Shown in pieces: positions 11,601 through 19,726 of a stretch of 40,659 nt of DNA; positions within the stretch are counted from its first letter, which is position 1, and the number at the start of each line of letters is the position of its first letter. Origin of the DNA: an uncultured Synergistales bacterium (lineage in GTDB: Bacteria; Synergistota; Synergistia; Synergistales; Aminobacteriaceae); NCBI GenBank assembly GCA_905233525.1, contig CAJOEW010000002.1, positions 1-40,659 on the forward strand, read 5' to 3'. Under the pieces are notes generated by a model. That model was not told where the DNA came from and did no database searches. It saw only the letters and a program-made list of their open reading frames with translations. The position numbers and the translations under genes are program-made.

Positions 11601-12034
11601 CAACTAAAAAAGGCGATGCAATGGGCGTGATCGAAATTGAAGACTCTGAAAATAGTATAACGTGTATAGCATTTCCTGCGGTATGGTTAGAAATACACGA
11701 GAAAATTTTATTGGGAGAAGCTTGCTTGATTGAGGGCAGGCTCGACGACCGCGGACAATTGTTAATCGAAAAATTATTCACGCTTGATGAGATCGAATCA
11801 CGTGCTAAAAAATACGTAAATATAAAATTTGACATAGACCGAAATTCAGCATTCAATATAAAAAAATTTGTTACGGCAATTCATGACTGTAGAGGGAATT
11901 CTAAAATAATGCTTGAAATTCATGACGAACGCGAAATATTTTACGTGAGCCTTGAAAATGAAACAGCTTCACCGGAAAAATTAAAAGAACATTTGCCGCT
12001 CGTATTCCCTGGTATATCATTTGAAGTGTCGTAA
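8621..12034 (+). CDS. dnaE: DNA polymerase III catalytic alpha subunit
   Basis: This is the replicative polymerase, 1137 residues, of the DnaE class with no inserted exonuclease domain. Order: PHP domain (1 to about 205, with HLHVHTEYSLLDGA at the start and its metal-binding histidines kept), palm and fingers with catalytic acidic residues D398 and D400 in PDIDTD and D553 in KMDFLGL, a helix-hairpin-helix region near 880, and a C-terminal OB fold near 990-1060. The start TTG at 8621 overlaps the dnaX stop, so the two polymerase subunits are likely made by coupled translation. The intact PHP residues make intrinsic phosphatase or nuclease activity possible; that is inference. Confidence 0.95.
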   Translation: MRPFVHLHVHTEYSLLDGAIRTKDLAAKVSEWNEKYVAITDHGVLYGAAEFYESCKSKGVEPILGCETYVAPEGINAPNGKGRNHLILLAENMTGWHNLIKLISIANTDGFYYKPRIDHELLAKYHEGLIASSACLAGEVAQLILAGNVKEAEERAVFYRDLMGERNYFLEIMPNSLPEQQIVNTEIINISERTKIPVIATGDAHYLNESDYSWHKMLLKINTHADKNDDAFGFSNNDFYLKTPEEFNDAFAYHPAALDNTYEIAQRCAGVEIVPKKKDYILPALKLSEGVTPEQDLAHKAHEGLIARFNGNEPPKNYFERLEYELGVINQMGFAAYFLIVSGIIHKARSRGIPIGPGRGSAAGSIVAWSLGITELNPLKYNLLFERFLNPERISMPDIDTDVSDKGRDELLKLISDEYGKNNVAQIITFGRMKARQSVKDIGRTMGLDYAVANNLAQLIPLDAKNLNDAIEHSPDLKKQYETDLGSNNIFNIAKNIEGLARHTSQHAAGVVITPMPVTDVVPVKRLGADNDNQIVTQFTMEYVEKLGLVKMDFLGLNTLSIIQDALQNIKDNHKEIPDLNKINDEMNDPATFKILSEADTMGVFQLESDGIRSMLRKLKIDRFEDLIAALAMYRPGPLDSGMVDQYIKCKHGEAQPEYPHELLHDVLKETYGVILYQEQVMQCASVLAGYSLGEADILRRAMGKKKVEVMQEQRAKFLAGAEKNNIDPKKAGEIFDNIEKFAGYGFNKSHSAAYALISYDTAYLKANYKIEFMAAYLSSQMKSKKEVLGHYVQEVRRSGINVSQPDINFSNENFTPVNDGIIFGLGAVARVGHNAAEMIIKTRENEKFKSLWDFMQRIDLSEVNRAVIENLIKSGAFDKINNNRAQMIDAVPKYLESIQKAAKDKSQIGLFENVDAGIETEPQLENIPDYDERTRLNFQKEVTGLYISGHPYEGVAQKIKPYTNCAIIDLQKWKNNQIRPCIGGLINSIVPKTTKKGDAMGVIEIEDSENSITCIAFPAVWLEIHEKILLGEACLIEGRLDDRGQLLIEKLFTLDEIESRAKKYVNIKFDIDRNSAFNIKKFVTAIHDCRGNSKIMLEIHDEREIFYVSLENETASPEKLKEHLPLVFPGISFEVS

Positions 12035-12056
12035 ATTTTGAGGGAGGTTATAAAAA

Positions 12057-13829
12057 ATGTTTGTGAAGATCGTTTGTACAATCGGTCCGGCCAGTGATAA
12101 TTATGATACGTTAAAGGCAATGGCTGAAGCCGGAATGAATGTAGCGCGCTTAAATTTTTCACACGGCGATTACGAAGGGCATGGAAAAAAATTAAAGTTG
12201 ATACGCCGAGTCGAAAGAGCTGTAAAAAAACCTATAGCGGCATTGCTTGATACAAAAGGCCCTGAAATTCGTACAGGACATATGCAGGACGGCGAAATAA
12301 TGTTAAATTCAGGCGATAAAATTATTTTATCAGCGTGTGACGAGCCGTTTATAGGAACACCTGAAAAAGTTTTTGTAAATTATAAATTGATGCCTCGCGA
12401 AGTTACGCCCGGCCAAAGTATTTTTATTGATGACGGCGCTTTAAATCTCGAAGTGCTGGAAATTAACGGAGATGATATTACTTGTAAAATAATCGTTGGA
12501 GGCCCGTTACGCGACACAAAAGGCATTAACATTCCCGGCGCTGATTTAACAATGCCTGCGTTATCGGACAAAGATAAACAGGATATCGCATGGGGAATTC
12601 AGCACGGCATGGAATATTTAGCGGTGTCATTCGTGAAAACCCGTAAGGATATTATCGAAGTAAGGCGCTTGATTCAATCTTACGGCGGCAATATGAAAGT
12701 CTTAGCCAAAATTGAAACTAGACAAGCCGTTGATAATATTGCTGAAATTGTTGATGTCGTTGACGGTGTAATGGTGGCACGCGGAGATCTAGGAGTCGAA
12801 ATGCCTACGGAAGATGTACCGCTCGTTCAGAAAAAAATTATAGACATGTGCAGAGTACAAGGTAAAGTTGTTATCGTAGCTACTCAAATGTTAGACAGCA
12901 TGATCAGAAATCCAAGACCAACAAGAGCAGAAGCTTCTGATGTTGCTAACGCTGTACTTGACGGCACGGACGCTGTAATGTTATCAGGAGAAACGGCTTC
13001 AGGAAATTATCCGGTTGAGGCTGTTGCGACAATGCGTAAAATCGTTGACAGAGCCGAGCGCGATTTAGGCATGTGGGGAATTCATAAACACGATAAAAGA
13101 AAAAATATAAATCCTTTAGCGGCGATTCCTGTACCTGATGCTGTGAGCGGTGCTGCTGTTTTAATTGCTCAACAAGTAAAAGCGCCGGCAATTATTTCGT
13201 TGAGCAGAAGCGGTTTAACAGCACGCATGATAAGTAAACACCGCCCTGAATGTCCGATTTTAGGATTAACGCCTTCTCAACAGACTTGGCGCGAGCTTGC
13301 TTTGTGGTGGGGAGTTCAGCCTGTGAGATTGTCTGAAATGTCTGATATTAACGTTGCTGCAAAAGAAGCTATTAACACGTGTGTAGCAAAAGGTTTATTA
13401 CCGGAAGGCGAATTAGTTGTAATTACGGCCGGCGTTCCAGTTGGCAGACCAGGCTCAACGAACGTTGTAGAGGTTTTAACAACAGGAACAATTTTATTAT
13501 CAGGCACGCCCTTATCACATAAAAATGCCGTCGGAAAAGTCTGTATAGCACGCACTCCTGAAGAAGCATTAGAAAAAGCTACGCCAGGTTGTATTTTAGT
13601 CGTAAGACAGTTGAGCGAAGAATATAGACCTGTTCTTGAAAAGGTAGGAGCGGTTTTATTTGAGAGCGGATTATTATTTGCTGAAGGTAATACGTTAGCA
13701 ATTGATTATAATTTGCCGTGTATTGTAGGAGTTGCTGATGCCTTTTCGACTTTGATGGACGATGATACAGTTTCAATCGATGGCTCGCGCGGACTTGTAT
13801 ATAAAGGCGTTGTAAGGCTGGTTGTATAA
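12057..13829 (+). CDS. pyk: Pyruvate kinase with extra C-terminal domain
   Basis: The enzyme converts phosphoenolpyruvate and ADP to pyruvate and ATP in glycolysis. The 590-residue chain begins with FVKIVCTIGPASD, has the metal and PEP motifs LAKIETRQAV and VMVARGDLGVE, and the MLSGETASG signature. After about residue 475 comes an extra PEP-utilizer-like domain, as in Bacillus enzymes. Where that domain normally has a TSHAA-type phosphohistidine motif, this protein reads SGLLFAEGNTLA, so the histidine is missing. The start ATG has GAGGGAGG upstream. cdaA follows after 9 bases. Confidence 0.95.
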   Translation: MFVKIVCTIGPASDNYDTLKAMAEAGMNVARLNFSHGDYEGHGKKLKLIRRVERAVKKPIAALLDTKGPEIRTGHMQDGEIMLNSGDKIILSACDEPFIGTPEKVFVNYKLMPREVTPGQSIFIDDGALNLEVLEINGDDITCKIIVGGPLRDTKGINIPGADLTMPALSDKDKQDIAWGIQHGMEYLAVSFVKTRKDIIEVRRLIQSYGGNMKVLAKIETRQAVDNIAEIVDVVDGVMVARGDLGVEMPTEDVPLVQKKIIDMCRVQGKVVIVATQMLDSMIRNPRPTRAEASDVANAVLDGTDAVMLSGETASGNYPVEAVATMRKIVDRAERDLGMWGIHKHDKRKNINPLAAIPVPDAVSGAAVLIAQQVKAPAIISLSRSGLTARMISKHRPECPILGLTPSQQTWRELALWWGVQPVRLSEMSDINVAAKEAINTCVAKGLLPEGELVVITAGVPVGRPGSTNVVEVLTTGTILLSGTPLSHKNAVGKVCIARTPEEALEKATPGCILVVRQLSEEYRPVLEKVGAVLFESGLLFAEGNTLAIDYNLPCIVGVADAFSTLMDDDTVSIDGSRGLVYKGVVRLVV

Positions 13830-13838
13830 ATTTAAATC

Positions 13839-14681
13839 ATGTGGTCAACTGTTCGCAGCATTCTTGATATAGCTATAGTCTCGTTTATTATATACAGGAT
13901 TTTAGCTTTACTTGTTGGAACTCGCGCCGTTCAGCTTGTTAAAGGAGCGGCGTTGATTTTAATTATTTGGTTCTTATCAGCGTCATTACATTTCAGATTA
14001 TTGAGCTGGGTTTTATCAAATGCGTTATGGCTGTCAGGATTTGCTTTGCCTATAGTTTTCCAGCCTGAAATGCGAAAAATGTTAGAAGAGATCGGACGCG
14101 GACAATTTTATTTTTTTAAACGCGGGCTTTCAACAGATGAAGCAGCAGTACGTGTAAAACAGATTGCAGGCGCGTTAAGTTATCTCAAAGCTCATCAAAT
14201 AGGAGCGTTATTAGTTTTTCAGCAGGAAGTCGGTTTAGGCGAATATTTTCAAACAGCTATTCACATTAACGCAAATATCACGCAGGAGTTAATAATTTCT
14301 ATCTTCTGGAAAAATAATCCATTGCATGACGGCGCAATAATTTTAAATCGACATGAGATCATCGCCGGAGGTTGTTATTTACCGTTAGCTGATGTGCCTG
14401 AAATTTCGCGCTGGTATGGTACACGTCATAGGGCAGCACTTGGAATTTCTGAAGTATCTGACGCGATTGTGTTAGTAGTTTCAGAACAGCGCGGTGAGGT
14501 TTCATTGGCAGCTAAAGGGCGTTTATCAAAGAACTTAAAAGATTTTCAGATCGAACGCCTGTTAACTCATTACTTTGCAGGCGAACAGAAAATAACAGGC
14601 TGGAAGGAATGGCTGAAAGAGATCGGCGGATTATTTTGGACAACGAAGCGCGAGCCTGAAGCAGGAGGTCTCGTGAAATGA
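13839..14681 (+). CDS. cdaA: Diadenylate cyclase CdaA
   Basis: CdaA makes the second messenger c-di-AMP from two ATP at the inner membrane. The 280-residue protein has three N-terminal membrane helices within the first 75 residues, then the DisA_N cyclase domain with HDGAII (DGA at 164-166) and GTRHRAALG (RHR at 196-198), the nucleotide and metal sites. The pairing with cdaR directly downstream, overlapping by four bases (ATGA), is the classic arrangement. The usual third gene, glmM, is absent. The start ATG has no clear ribosome binding site and may be coupled to pyk. Confidence 0.95.
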   Translation: MWSTVRSILDIAIVSFIIYRILALLVGTRAVQLVKGAALILIIWFLSASLHFRLLSWVLSNALWLSGFALPIVFQPEMRKMLEEIGRGQFYFFKRGLSTDEAAVRVKQIAGALSYLKAHQIGALLVFQQEVGLGEYFQTAIHINANITQELIISIFWKNNPLHDGAIILNRHEIIAGGCYLPLADVPEISRWYGTRHRAALGISEVSDAIVLVVSEQRGEVSLAAKGRLSKNLKDFQIERLLTHYFAGEQKITGWKEWLKEIGGLFWTTKREPEAGGLVK

Positions 14682-15910
14682 AGAAAATTAATTTTGATTT
14701 TGATGATTTCTTAGCGTCGCCGATTGTCCTATGGTTTATAGCGATAGGCTTATCTGTTTTGATGTGGTTTCACGTCACAGCAGCCGATGAGAAAGAATAT
14801 ATAACAAGAACTTTTTCATGCAATCTTGAATATAGAAATCTCGATCCTCAAATTTTATTGCGCAGTAAATTATCAGAGATTGAGATCGAAATAAAAGGCC
14901 CTGAAGATAAAATGGCGCGTCTTGATTATGACATGATCAAAGCTTACGTTGACGCTAAAAATTTAACAGCAGGCAACCGTTATACAGAAGATATCAGCGT
15001 AGAATTACCGGACGGAATAATTTTAGTTTCGTCTTTTCCGTCTCAAGTTGTTTTGGATTTGATTAGACAAGTTACGCGCTTAATGCAGGTTGGAATTTTA
15101 TTGCCTAATGATATTCCTGAAGGCCAATATGTTGAAGGAGTCGAGATCATCCCAAAAGAAGTAGGCATAAAAGGAGCTGAGGACGATCTCGCAAAAATTG
15201 GATCTGTCAGAATCACACCATCGATTAAAGAATTGCAATCCGGTCAAGAATCTTTCATGGCTGTAAAATTTGTGCAGTCCGAACCTTTTACGGGCGATGT
15301 TACGGTTGAACCGGCTCAAGTACGTTTTAAAGGTACGCTCGTAAGAGGGCTTCCACGTAAGCGCGTTCCTGTAAACGTAAAATTAACAGGTGAACTTGAC
15401 GGCGATTACGAGATTACTTCAGTTACGACAGATCCTTCTGAAATTCAAATAGAAGGCGAAGCTGAACAACTTGCTAAAATTGAAGCGATTGATACTGAAA
15501 CTGTAGATATCTCTTTATTAAGCTCAAATCAAGTTATCGCAGTGCCGTTAAAATATTCTGATATGGATGGAATAACGCCGCTTAATACGAAATCTGTAAG
15601 GCTTACTTTACAATTAAGCGAAGTTCATGCAGAAAAACGCCTTAGCAATATTCCGGTCGAGCTTAAAAATTCTGACGCGTCTGTAAAATGGCGTGTTAAT
15701 CCTGAACATGTAAGCGTTGTTATCGAGGGCAGGCCGTCACTAATTGAAAAGCTCACGCCTGAAAATTCGGAGTTAAAAGCTTTTGCTGACATGTCAAATA
15801 TTTTTATGACACCTGTTATCTTACCGGTAAGAACTGAAATAAATTCAAGCGATGTCTTTAAAGTCGTGCGTGTTGAACCTCAAAACGTAACTGTTGAAAA
15901 TTTTAAGTAA
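14678..15910 (+). CDS. cdaR: CdaR, YbbR-domain regulator of CdaA
   Basis: This 410-residue protein has one N-terminal membrane anchor (about residues 11-32) and an extracytoplasmic region made of about four YbbR repeats, each a beta-rich unit ending in a PSEI/PEHV-like turn. YbbR proteins bind CdaA and tune its activity. The start overlaps the cdaA stop, and a terminator follows. Confidence 0.9.
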   Translation: MKKINFDFDDFLASPIVLWFIAIGLSVLMWFHVTAADEKEYITRTFSCNLEYRNLDPQILLRSKLSEIEIEIKGPEDKMARLDYDMIKAYVDAKNLTAGNRYTEDISVELPDGIILVSSFPSQVVLDLIRQVTRLMQVGILLPNDIPEGQYVEGVEIIPKEVGIKGAEDDLAKIGSVRITPSIKELQSGQESFMAVKFVQSEPFTGDVTVEPAQVRFKGTLVRGLPRKRVPVNVKLTGELDGDYEITSVTTDPSEIQIEGEAEQLAKIEAIDTETVDISLLSSNQVIAVPLKYSDMDGITPLNTKSVRLTLQLSEVHAEKRLSNIPVELKNSDASVKWRVNPEHVSVVIEGRPSLIEKLTPENSELKAFADMSNIFMTPVILPVRTEINSSDVFKVVRVEPQNVTVENFK

Positions 15911-15918
15911 ATAAAATT

Positions 15919-15993
15919 AAATTCTGTTCAGATTTTAACGCCTTGTCTTGATAATTTTTTAATCAGGCTTAAAACGAAGAACAGAATTTTTTT
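15919..15993. terminator. Bidirectional terminator between cdaR and the sugar cluster
   Basis: AAATTCTGTTC at 15919-15929 is complementary to GAACAGAATTT at 15979-15989, followed by a T run on the plus strand. Inner sequence (TTTTAACGCC against GGCTTAAAA) adds imperfect pairing. The minus strand also ends in a T-rich stretch, fitting two convergent units. Confidence 0.75.
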
Positions 15994-16009
15994 GTCAGCG
16001 CGGTAATTT

Positions 16010-16100
16010 TTTTGCAGGATCTATAGTTTTTAGTAATAGTTCGATAATTTTTTCGCGCGCTTTCATAGTTTTTAGCAATCGTTTTATAATTTCGCGTAAT
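16010..16100 (-). repeat. Imperfect direct repeat behind rfbC encoding a repeated 11-12 residue helix
   Basis: On the minus strand, starting inside the rfbC end, the second frame is open from about 16123 to a TGA near 16003. It contains REIIKRLLKTM followed by REKIIELLLKTI, which align with one extra codon. No start codon with a ribosome binding site is visible before a TTG/ATG inside the repeat. It may be a decayed gene end, a tiny peptide gene or chance. Confidence 0.35.
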
Positions 16101-16647
16101 CCTTGAAGCTCATCAAGTGCAAATCCTTTTCGCTTATAATTAAATTATTAACGCCTCCGATTTTTTCAAAAGGCCACGAAATATTTATATCAGGATCGTT
16201 ATACATAATGCCGGAATCTCCTTCAGCGTAAAAAACTTCTGCACATTTATATGACACGATCGAGTCTTCAATTACGAGATAACCATGGCCAAAATATTCA
16301 GGGATTAGCAAAGAATTCATATTACCGCCGGTTAAATCGAAGCCCAAATATTTTCCGAACGTAGGCGAATCTTTTCTAAGGTCAACAATTACGTCATATA
16401 CATGGCCGCTGACACACCTCACTAATTTAGCCTGCTGCTTAACAAGTTGAAAGTGAGTCGCTCTGATTACGCCGCGTTTTGATATTGTGTAAAAGACTTC
16501 TTTTAAATTATGTTCGATTCCGTTAGCTTTGAATGTGTCGATGTTGTAATCCTTAATCAATCCTCCGCGCTCGTCTGAAGCATAAAACGGTTTGATAAAA
16601 TACGCGCCTTTCAAACTCAATTCCTGAAACTCAAATTTTTGTATCAT
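16084..16647 (-). CDS. rfbC: RfbC-like sugar 3,5-epimerase
   Basis: The 187-residue protein belongs to the dTDP-4-dehydrorhamnose 3,5-epimerase cupin family. It shows RATHFQLVKQQAKLVRC (catalytic His in THFQ), GHVYDVIVDLRKDSPTFG, and the C-terminal NDPDINISWP. Because the cluster makes CDP-linked sugar and has no rmlA/B/D, the substrate is more likely CDP-4-keto-6-deoxyglucose (AscE-like) than the dTDP form; that is inference. I prefer ATG 16647, three bases after the glf stop with GGGAGA upstream, over ATG 16662 which lies inside glf. It is the last gene of the cluster. Confidence 0.85.
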   Translation of the reverse strand: MIQKFEFQELSLKGAYFIKPFYASDERGGLIKDYNIDTFKANGIEHNLKEVFYTISKRGVIRATHFQLVKQQAKLVRCVSGHVYDVIVDLRKDSPTFGKYLGFDLTGGNMNSLLIPEYFGHGYLVIEDSIVSYKCAEVFYAEGDSGIMYNDPDINISWPFEKIGGVNNLIISEKDLHLMSFKDYAKL

Positions 16648-16649
16648 GC

Positions 16650-17801
16650 TTAAATCTCCCATTTGTCTTGAAAAATTTTTAATGCTCTTAATATTACCTG
16701 ATCCATATTGTAATATTTAAAATCAGCTAAACGTCCGCATAATGTTAAATTTTTAAAACGCTCTGAATAATTTTTATATTGCTCGTAAATTTTCTGGCTC
16801 TCATTCGTTAAAACAGGATAATAAGGCTCGTTAAACCTGTCTGAATTTTTATCATAAGCTCCTGAATATTCATATGCAACACATGTCCAGCCGCCGCAAT
16901 CCTGTTCAGGAAGTTTTGAATATTCTGTTATGCGCGTGAAATCTTTGACTTGAGGATGAGCCACGATCGCAACTTCTTGAAAGCTTCGTACGTTCAAATA
17001 TTTATATACAAATTCAAGCGATCTATACGGCAAAATTCCAAATCTATAATTAAATAATTCATCAACAGCGCCGGTATAAATAATATTAACAATTTCGCCG
17101 TCGTATAAAATATTCTCATGATTAAACGAAATATGATCGAGCGCGTTAATTTTTGTGATAATGTTTATATTTTCATGGCCTGTTAAATTTTTATACATGG
17201 CTGTAAAACCTTCTGCCGGCATAAATTCGTAAGTGTCATAAAAATATGTATCGCCGTATGACAAAACAACAGGCACGCGTTTTAAAACTGACGGATCAAT
17301 TTTTTCTGGAGCTATTCCCCATTGTTTTGAAGTGTACGGCCTGTAATCTTTCTCGAATAAAAATTCAGCAAATGATTTTATTTTAGGCTCGTCCGAATTT
17401 AAAAGCTCAACGACTGTTACAGAATTACGACCGCCATAATATTCACGTAAAATTTTTTTGAGCGCTTCGGCTTCGTCTGTGCTGTAAAATTGATCAATCG
17501 TCTTGAAATTAAACGGCGTGGGAGTGTTTATCCCGTCAACAACAGCCTGGCATTTTGTTTTGTATGGTACAGGCTCGCAAAATCTCGTAATGAATTTATA
17601 TACGCTGTCGTCATTTGTGTGTAACGTGTGAGGACCGTATTTTTGAAGCTTTATATTATGTTCTCCGTTAAAATCGTAAGTGTTGCCTGCAATGTGACCG
17701 CGTCTTTCAACGATCAGGACTCTATAATTTTTCTCAGCCAGTTTACGCGCAAGAACTCCTCCAGCAAGACCGGCACCAACGATTATGAAATCATATTTCA
17801 T
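16650..17801 (-). CDS. glf: UDP-galactopyranose mutase
   Basis: Glf is a flavoenzyme that turns UDP-galactopyranose into UDP-galactofuranose, the donor for galactofuranose in surface glycans. The 383-residue protein starts with the FAD motif VGAGLAGGVLARKLAE (8-15 core). It continues with ERRGHIAGN, the substrate-side YGPHTLHT, and FEKDYRPYTSKQWG. Near the C-terminus GRLADFKYYNMDQ closes the FAD site. Length is typical. The start overlaps the upstream reductase stop by four bases (ATGA). Confidence 0.95.
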   Translation of the reverse strand: MKYDFIIVGAGLAGGVLARKLAEKNYRVLIVERRGHIAGNTYDFNGEHNIKLQKYGPHTLHTNDDSVYKFITRFCEPVPYKTKCQAVVDGINTPTPFNFKTIDQFYSTDEAEALKKILREYYGGRNSVTVVELLNSDEPKIKSFAEFLFEKDYRPYTSKQWGIAPEKIDPSVLKRVPVVLSYGDTYFYDTYEFMPAEGFTAMYKNLTGHENINIITKINALDHISFNHENILYDGEIVNIIYTGAVDELFNYRFGILPYRSLEFVYKYLNVRSFQEVAIVAHPQVKDFTRITEYSKLPEQDCGGWTCVAYEYSGAYDKNSDRFNEPYYPVLTNESQKIYEQYKNYSERFKNLTLCGRLADFKYYNMDQVILRALKIFQDKWEI

Positions 17802-18736
17802 TTTTTATTATTCTCCAAAATTTTTTTAAGCCATTCGATTGTTACAGCGATGCCTTCATTAAAATTTATTTCAGGTTTAAATCCGGTATCTTTAACAAGT
17901 TTTTGTGTATCATATTCGCTTTCAGGTAAAGAGCGTCCGTTAAAAGCTATTTCGCCTAAATGAAGCTCTATACCAGGATCAACCGTATCGCGAATAATTT
18001 TTATATATTCCTTTAATTTTCGTGCCTGCGTGCTGCCTAAATAATAAGCGCAATTATTTTTACCGTTCATGGCCGTCATAAATATAGCTTTTGCCGTGTC
18101 AGTTATATACGAAAAATCATAGACTTGTTCACCGGCTGTAAAGGCTGCTCGTTCACCTGTTAAAAATTTTTTCGCGGCCATGTTTATAAAATTATTAGTA
18201 TTATTTCCAACGCCGTAAGTATTTGAAATATACACCCAAATATGATCAATATTGAGCCGGTTGCATTCAGCTTTAGTCATCATGTGCGCCGAAACCTTAG
18301 CAACGCCGTAAATACTTGTGCTGTTAGGTGTAGCTCCGTCTTCCAGGTGATAATTTAAAACATCTCTTTCAGCAAGAGTCCCGGCACCTACAAAACGTTT
18401 AACGCCGATTTTTGCGAGAGCGTTAATTAAATTCATCGAGGCCATGACGTTATCAATCTGCATTTTATAATCAGCTCTGTCAATTCCTGTTGAACCGCTC
18501 CAAGCCAAATGAATACACGTATCAATATTTTCATGTTCATGTAAAATTTCAGGCAGCATTTTTATATTTTCCATATCGCACGAAATAAATTTCACGCTGT
18601 TTAAATTTTTAATGCTCTCATCGATTTTATTAAGATCTCTAATTACGGCGTATGTAAAAATTTTTTCACGGCTCAGAATTTTTAAAATTTCCCTTCCGAT
18701 AAAACCTGAAGCGCCTGTCAAAATTATCCTCTTCAT
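17798..18736 (-). CDS. NAD(P)-dependent sugar-nucleotide reductase/epimerase B
   Basis: This 312-residue extended short-chain dehydrogenase has the nucleotide-binding motif TGASGFIG near residue 8 and the active-site YGVAK motif near residue 145. A WSGST motif near residue 77 stands where related CDP-abequose/paratose synthases have similar residues. It resembles the adjacent reductase A over its full length, so the pair arose by duplication. The likely role is reduction or epimerization at C4 of a CDP-4-keto-6-deoxy sugar. The ends overlap both neighbours by four bases, so translation is coupled. Confidence 0.8.
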   Translation of the reverse strand: MKRIILTGASGFIGREILKILSREKIFTYAVIRDLNKIDESIKNLNSVKFISCDMENIKMLPEILHEHENIDTCIHLAWSGSTGIDRADYKMQIDNVMASMNLINALAKIGVKRFVGAGTLAERDVLNYHLEDGATPNSTSIYGVAKVSAHMMTKAECNRLNIDHIWVYISNTYGVGNNTNNFINMAAKKFLTGERAAFTAGEQVYDFSYITDTAKAIFMTAMNGKNNCAYYLGSTQARKLKEYIKIIRDTVDPGIELHLGEIAFNGRSLPESEYDTQKLVKDTGFKPEINFNEGIAVTIEWLKKILENNKK

Positions 18737-19722
18737 GCCGCGAGACCTCCTGAAATAAATTCGGACGAGGGCTTAATTTTTAGAGATCGATCCCCCCCCT
18801 TGTGTAAATTACGTAGCCAGTCGTATGTATTTTTAACACCGTCAGAAAATTTTACTTGTGCTTTGAAGCCGCAATCATGTTCAGTTTTTGATGTGTCAAA
18901 AGTTTCAAGAGGCATATTTGTTCCGGTAAATGGCACGTCACCGAATAATAAATCAGCTTCAGGCGCAAGAGTGTCTTTAATTTCGATTATAAATTCTCTT
19001 AACGGTTTAGCTTGCGAGCTTCCTATAATGTATTCATGAAATGGCTTGCCGTTCTCAGTGATTAAATAAAATGCCCGTGCAGCGTCAGTTATATAAACGA
19101 AGTCATAATTTTGAACCGCTGATGTAAATTGTAAAGGCTCGTTGTTCATAATTTTTCTCAAGGTCGTATTCAAAAACCTCGGTGACATTTCTCCAGGGCC
19201 GTAAGCATTCGTGATCATTGGCCATAATAAATCTATACCGATATTTGCAGCGACGGATTTGCAAATACAATGAGCCATAAGTTTACACATACCGTATATA
19301 TATGCCATGCCTGGTAAGCTGCCTTGAGAATGTACAACAGCTTCGACTTCATACTCCATAATGCTGCCTGCACACACGAATTTTTTACAGCCGATCGATT
19401 TTGCAAATTTTAAATTTTCAACAGTGTCGCGGACGTTTTTTAATTGAAGCTCGTAATCTGTGCGTGCATTTCCTGCTGAACCGTTCCATGCAAAATGTAT
19501 ATAAGCATCATACGAATCTGATGAAGCTGATTTTAAAAGCTCGCGCATTTGATCAATATTTGAGACATCGCACGAAATATATTTTAAATTTTCAGAAGGC
19601 TGTAAACGTTCAGGGCTTGCTTTACGTCCAACAGCTATTACATCACAGCCGCGCGACAGAAAATATTTAGCCGTTTCGCTTCCGACAAAACCATCAGCGC
19701 CGGTTATTATTACGTTATGCAT
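18733..19722 (-). CDS. NAD(P)-dependent sugar-nucleotide reductase/epimerase A, with an 8-G tract near the 3' end
   Basis: The 329-residue protein has TGADGFVG near residue 8, YGMCK near residue 145 and FAWNGSAG near residue 75; it is a paralogue of reductase B. I start at ATG 19722, with AAGGAG 10 bases upstream inside the rfbG end; an open frame extending further upstream has no support. Compared with B it has about 20 extra C-terminal residues after WLRNLHKGG. These are read through an 8-G tract (18792-18799). One G fewer would end the protein five residues past the tract-encoded Gly pair with no loss of domain, but would remove the stop/start overlap with B. Confidence 0.8.
   Translation of the reverse strand: MHNVIITGADGFVGSETAKYFLSRGCDVIAVGRKASPERLQPSENLKYISCDVSNIDQMRELLKSASSDSYDAYIHFAWNGSAGNARTDYELQLKNVRDTVENLKFAKSIGCKKFVCAGSIMEYEVEAVVHSQGSLPGMAYIYGMCKLMAHCICKSVAANIGIDLLWPMITNAYGPGEMSPRFLNTTLRKIMNNEPLQFTSAVQNYDFVYITDAARAFYLITENGKPFHEYIIGSSQAKPLREFIIEIKDTLAPEADLLFGDVPFTGTNMPLETFDTSKTEHDCGFKAQVKFSDGVKNTYDWLRNLHKGGDRSLKIKPSSEFISGGLAA
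18792..18799 (-). repeat. Poly-G (8) tract in reductase A
   Basis: Eight C residues on the plus strand (G on the coding strand). Seven G gives the tail IDL then stop; nine gives GSISKN then stop; eight gives the long tail ending in GGLAA and an ATGA overlap with reductase B. G/C runs of this length are rare in this AT-rich sequence. Confidence 0.7.
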
Positions 19723-19726
19723 TTTA

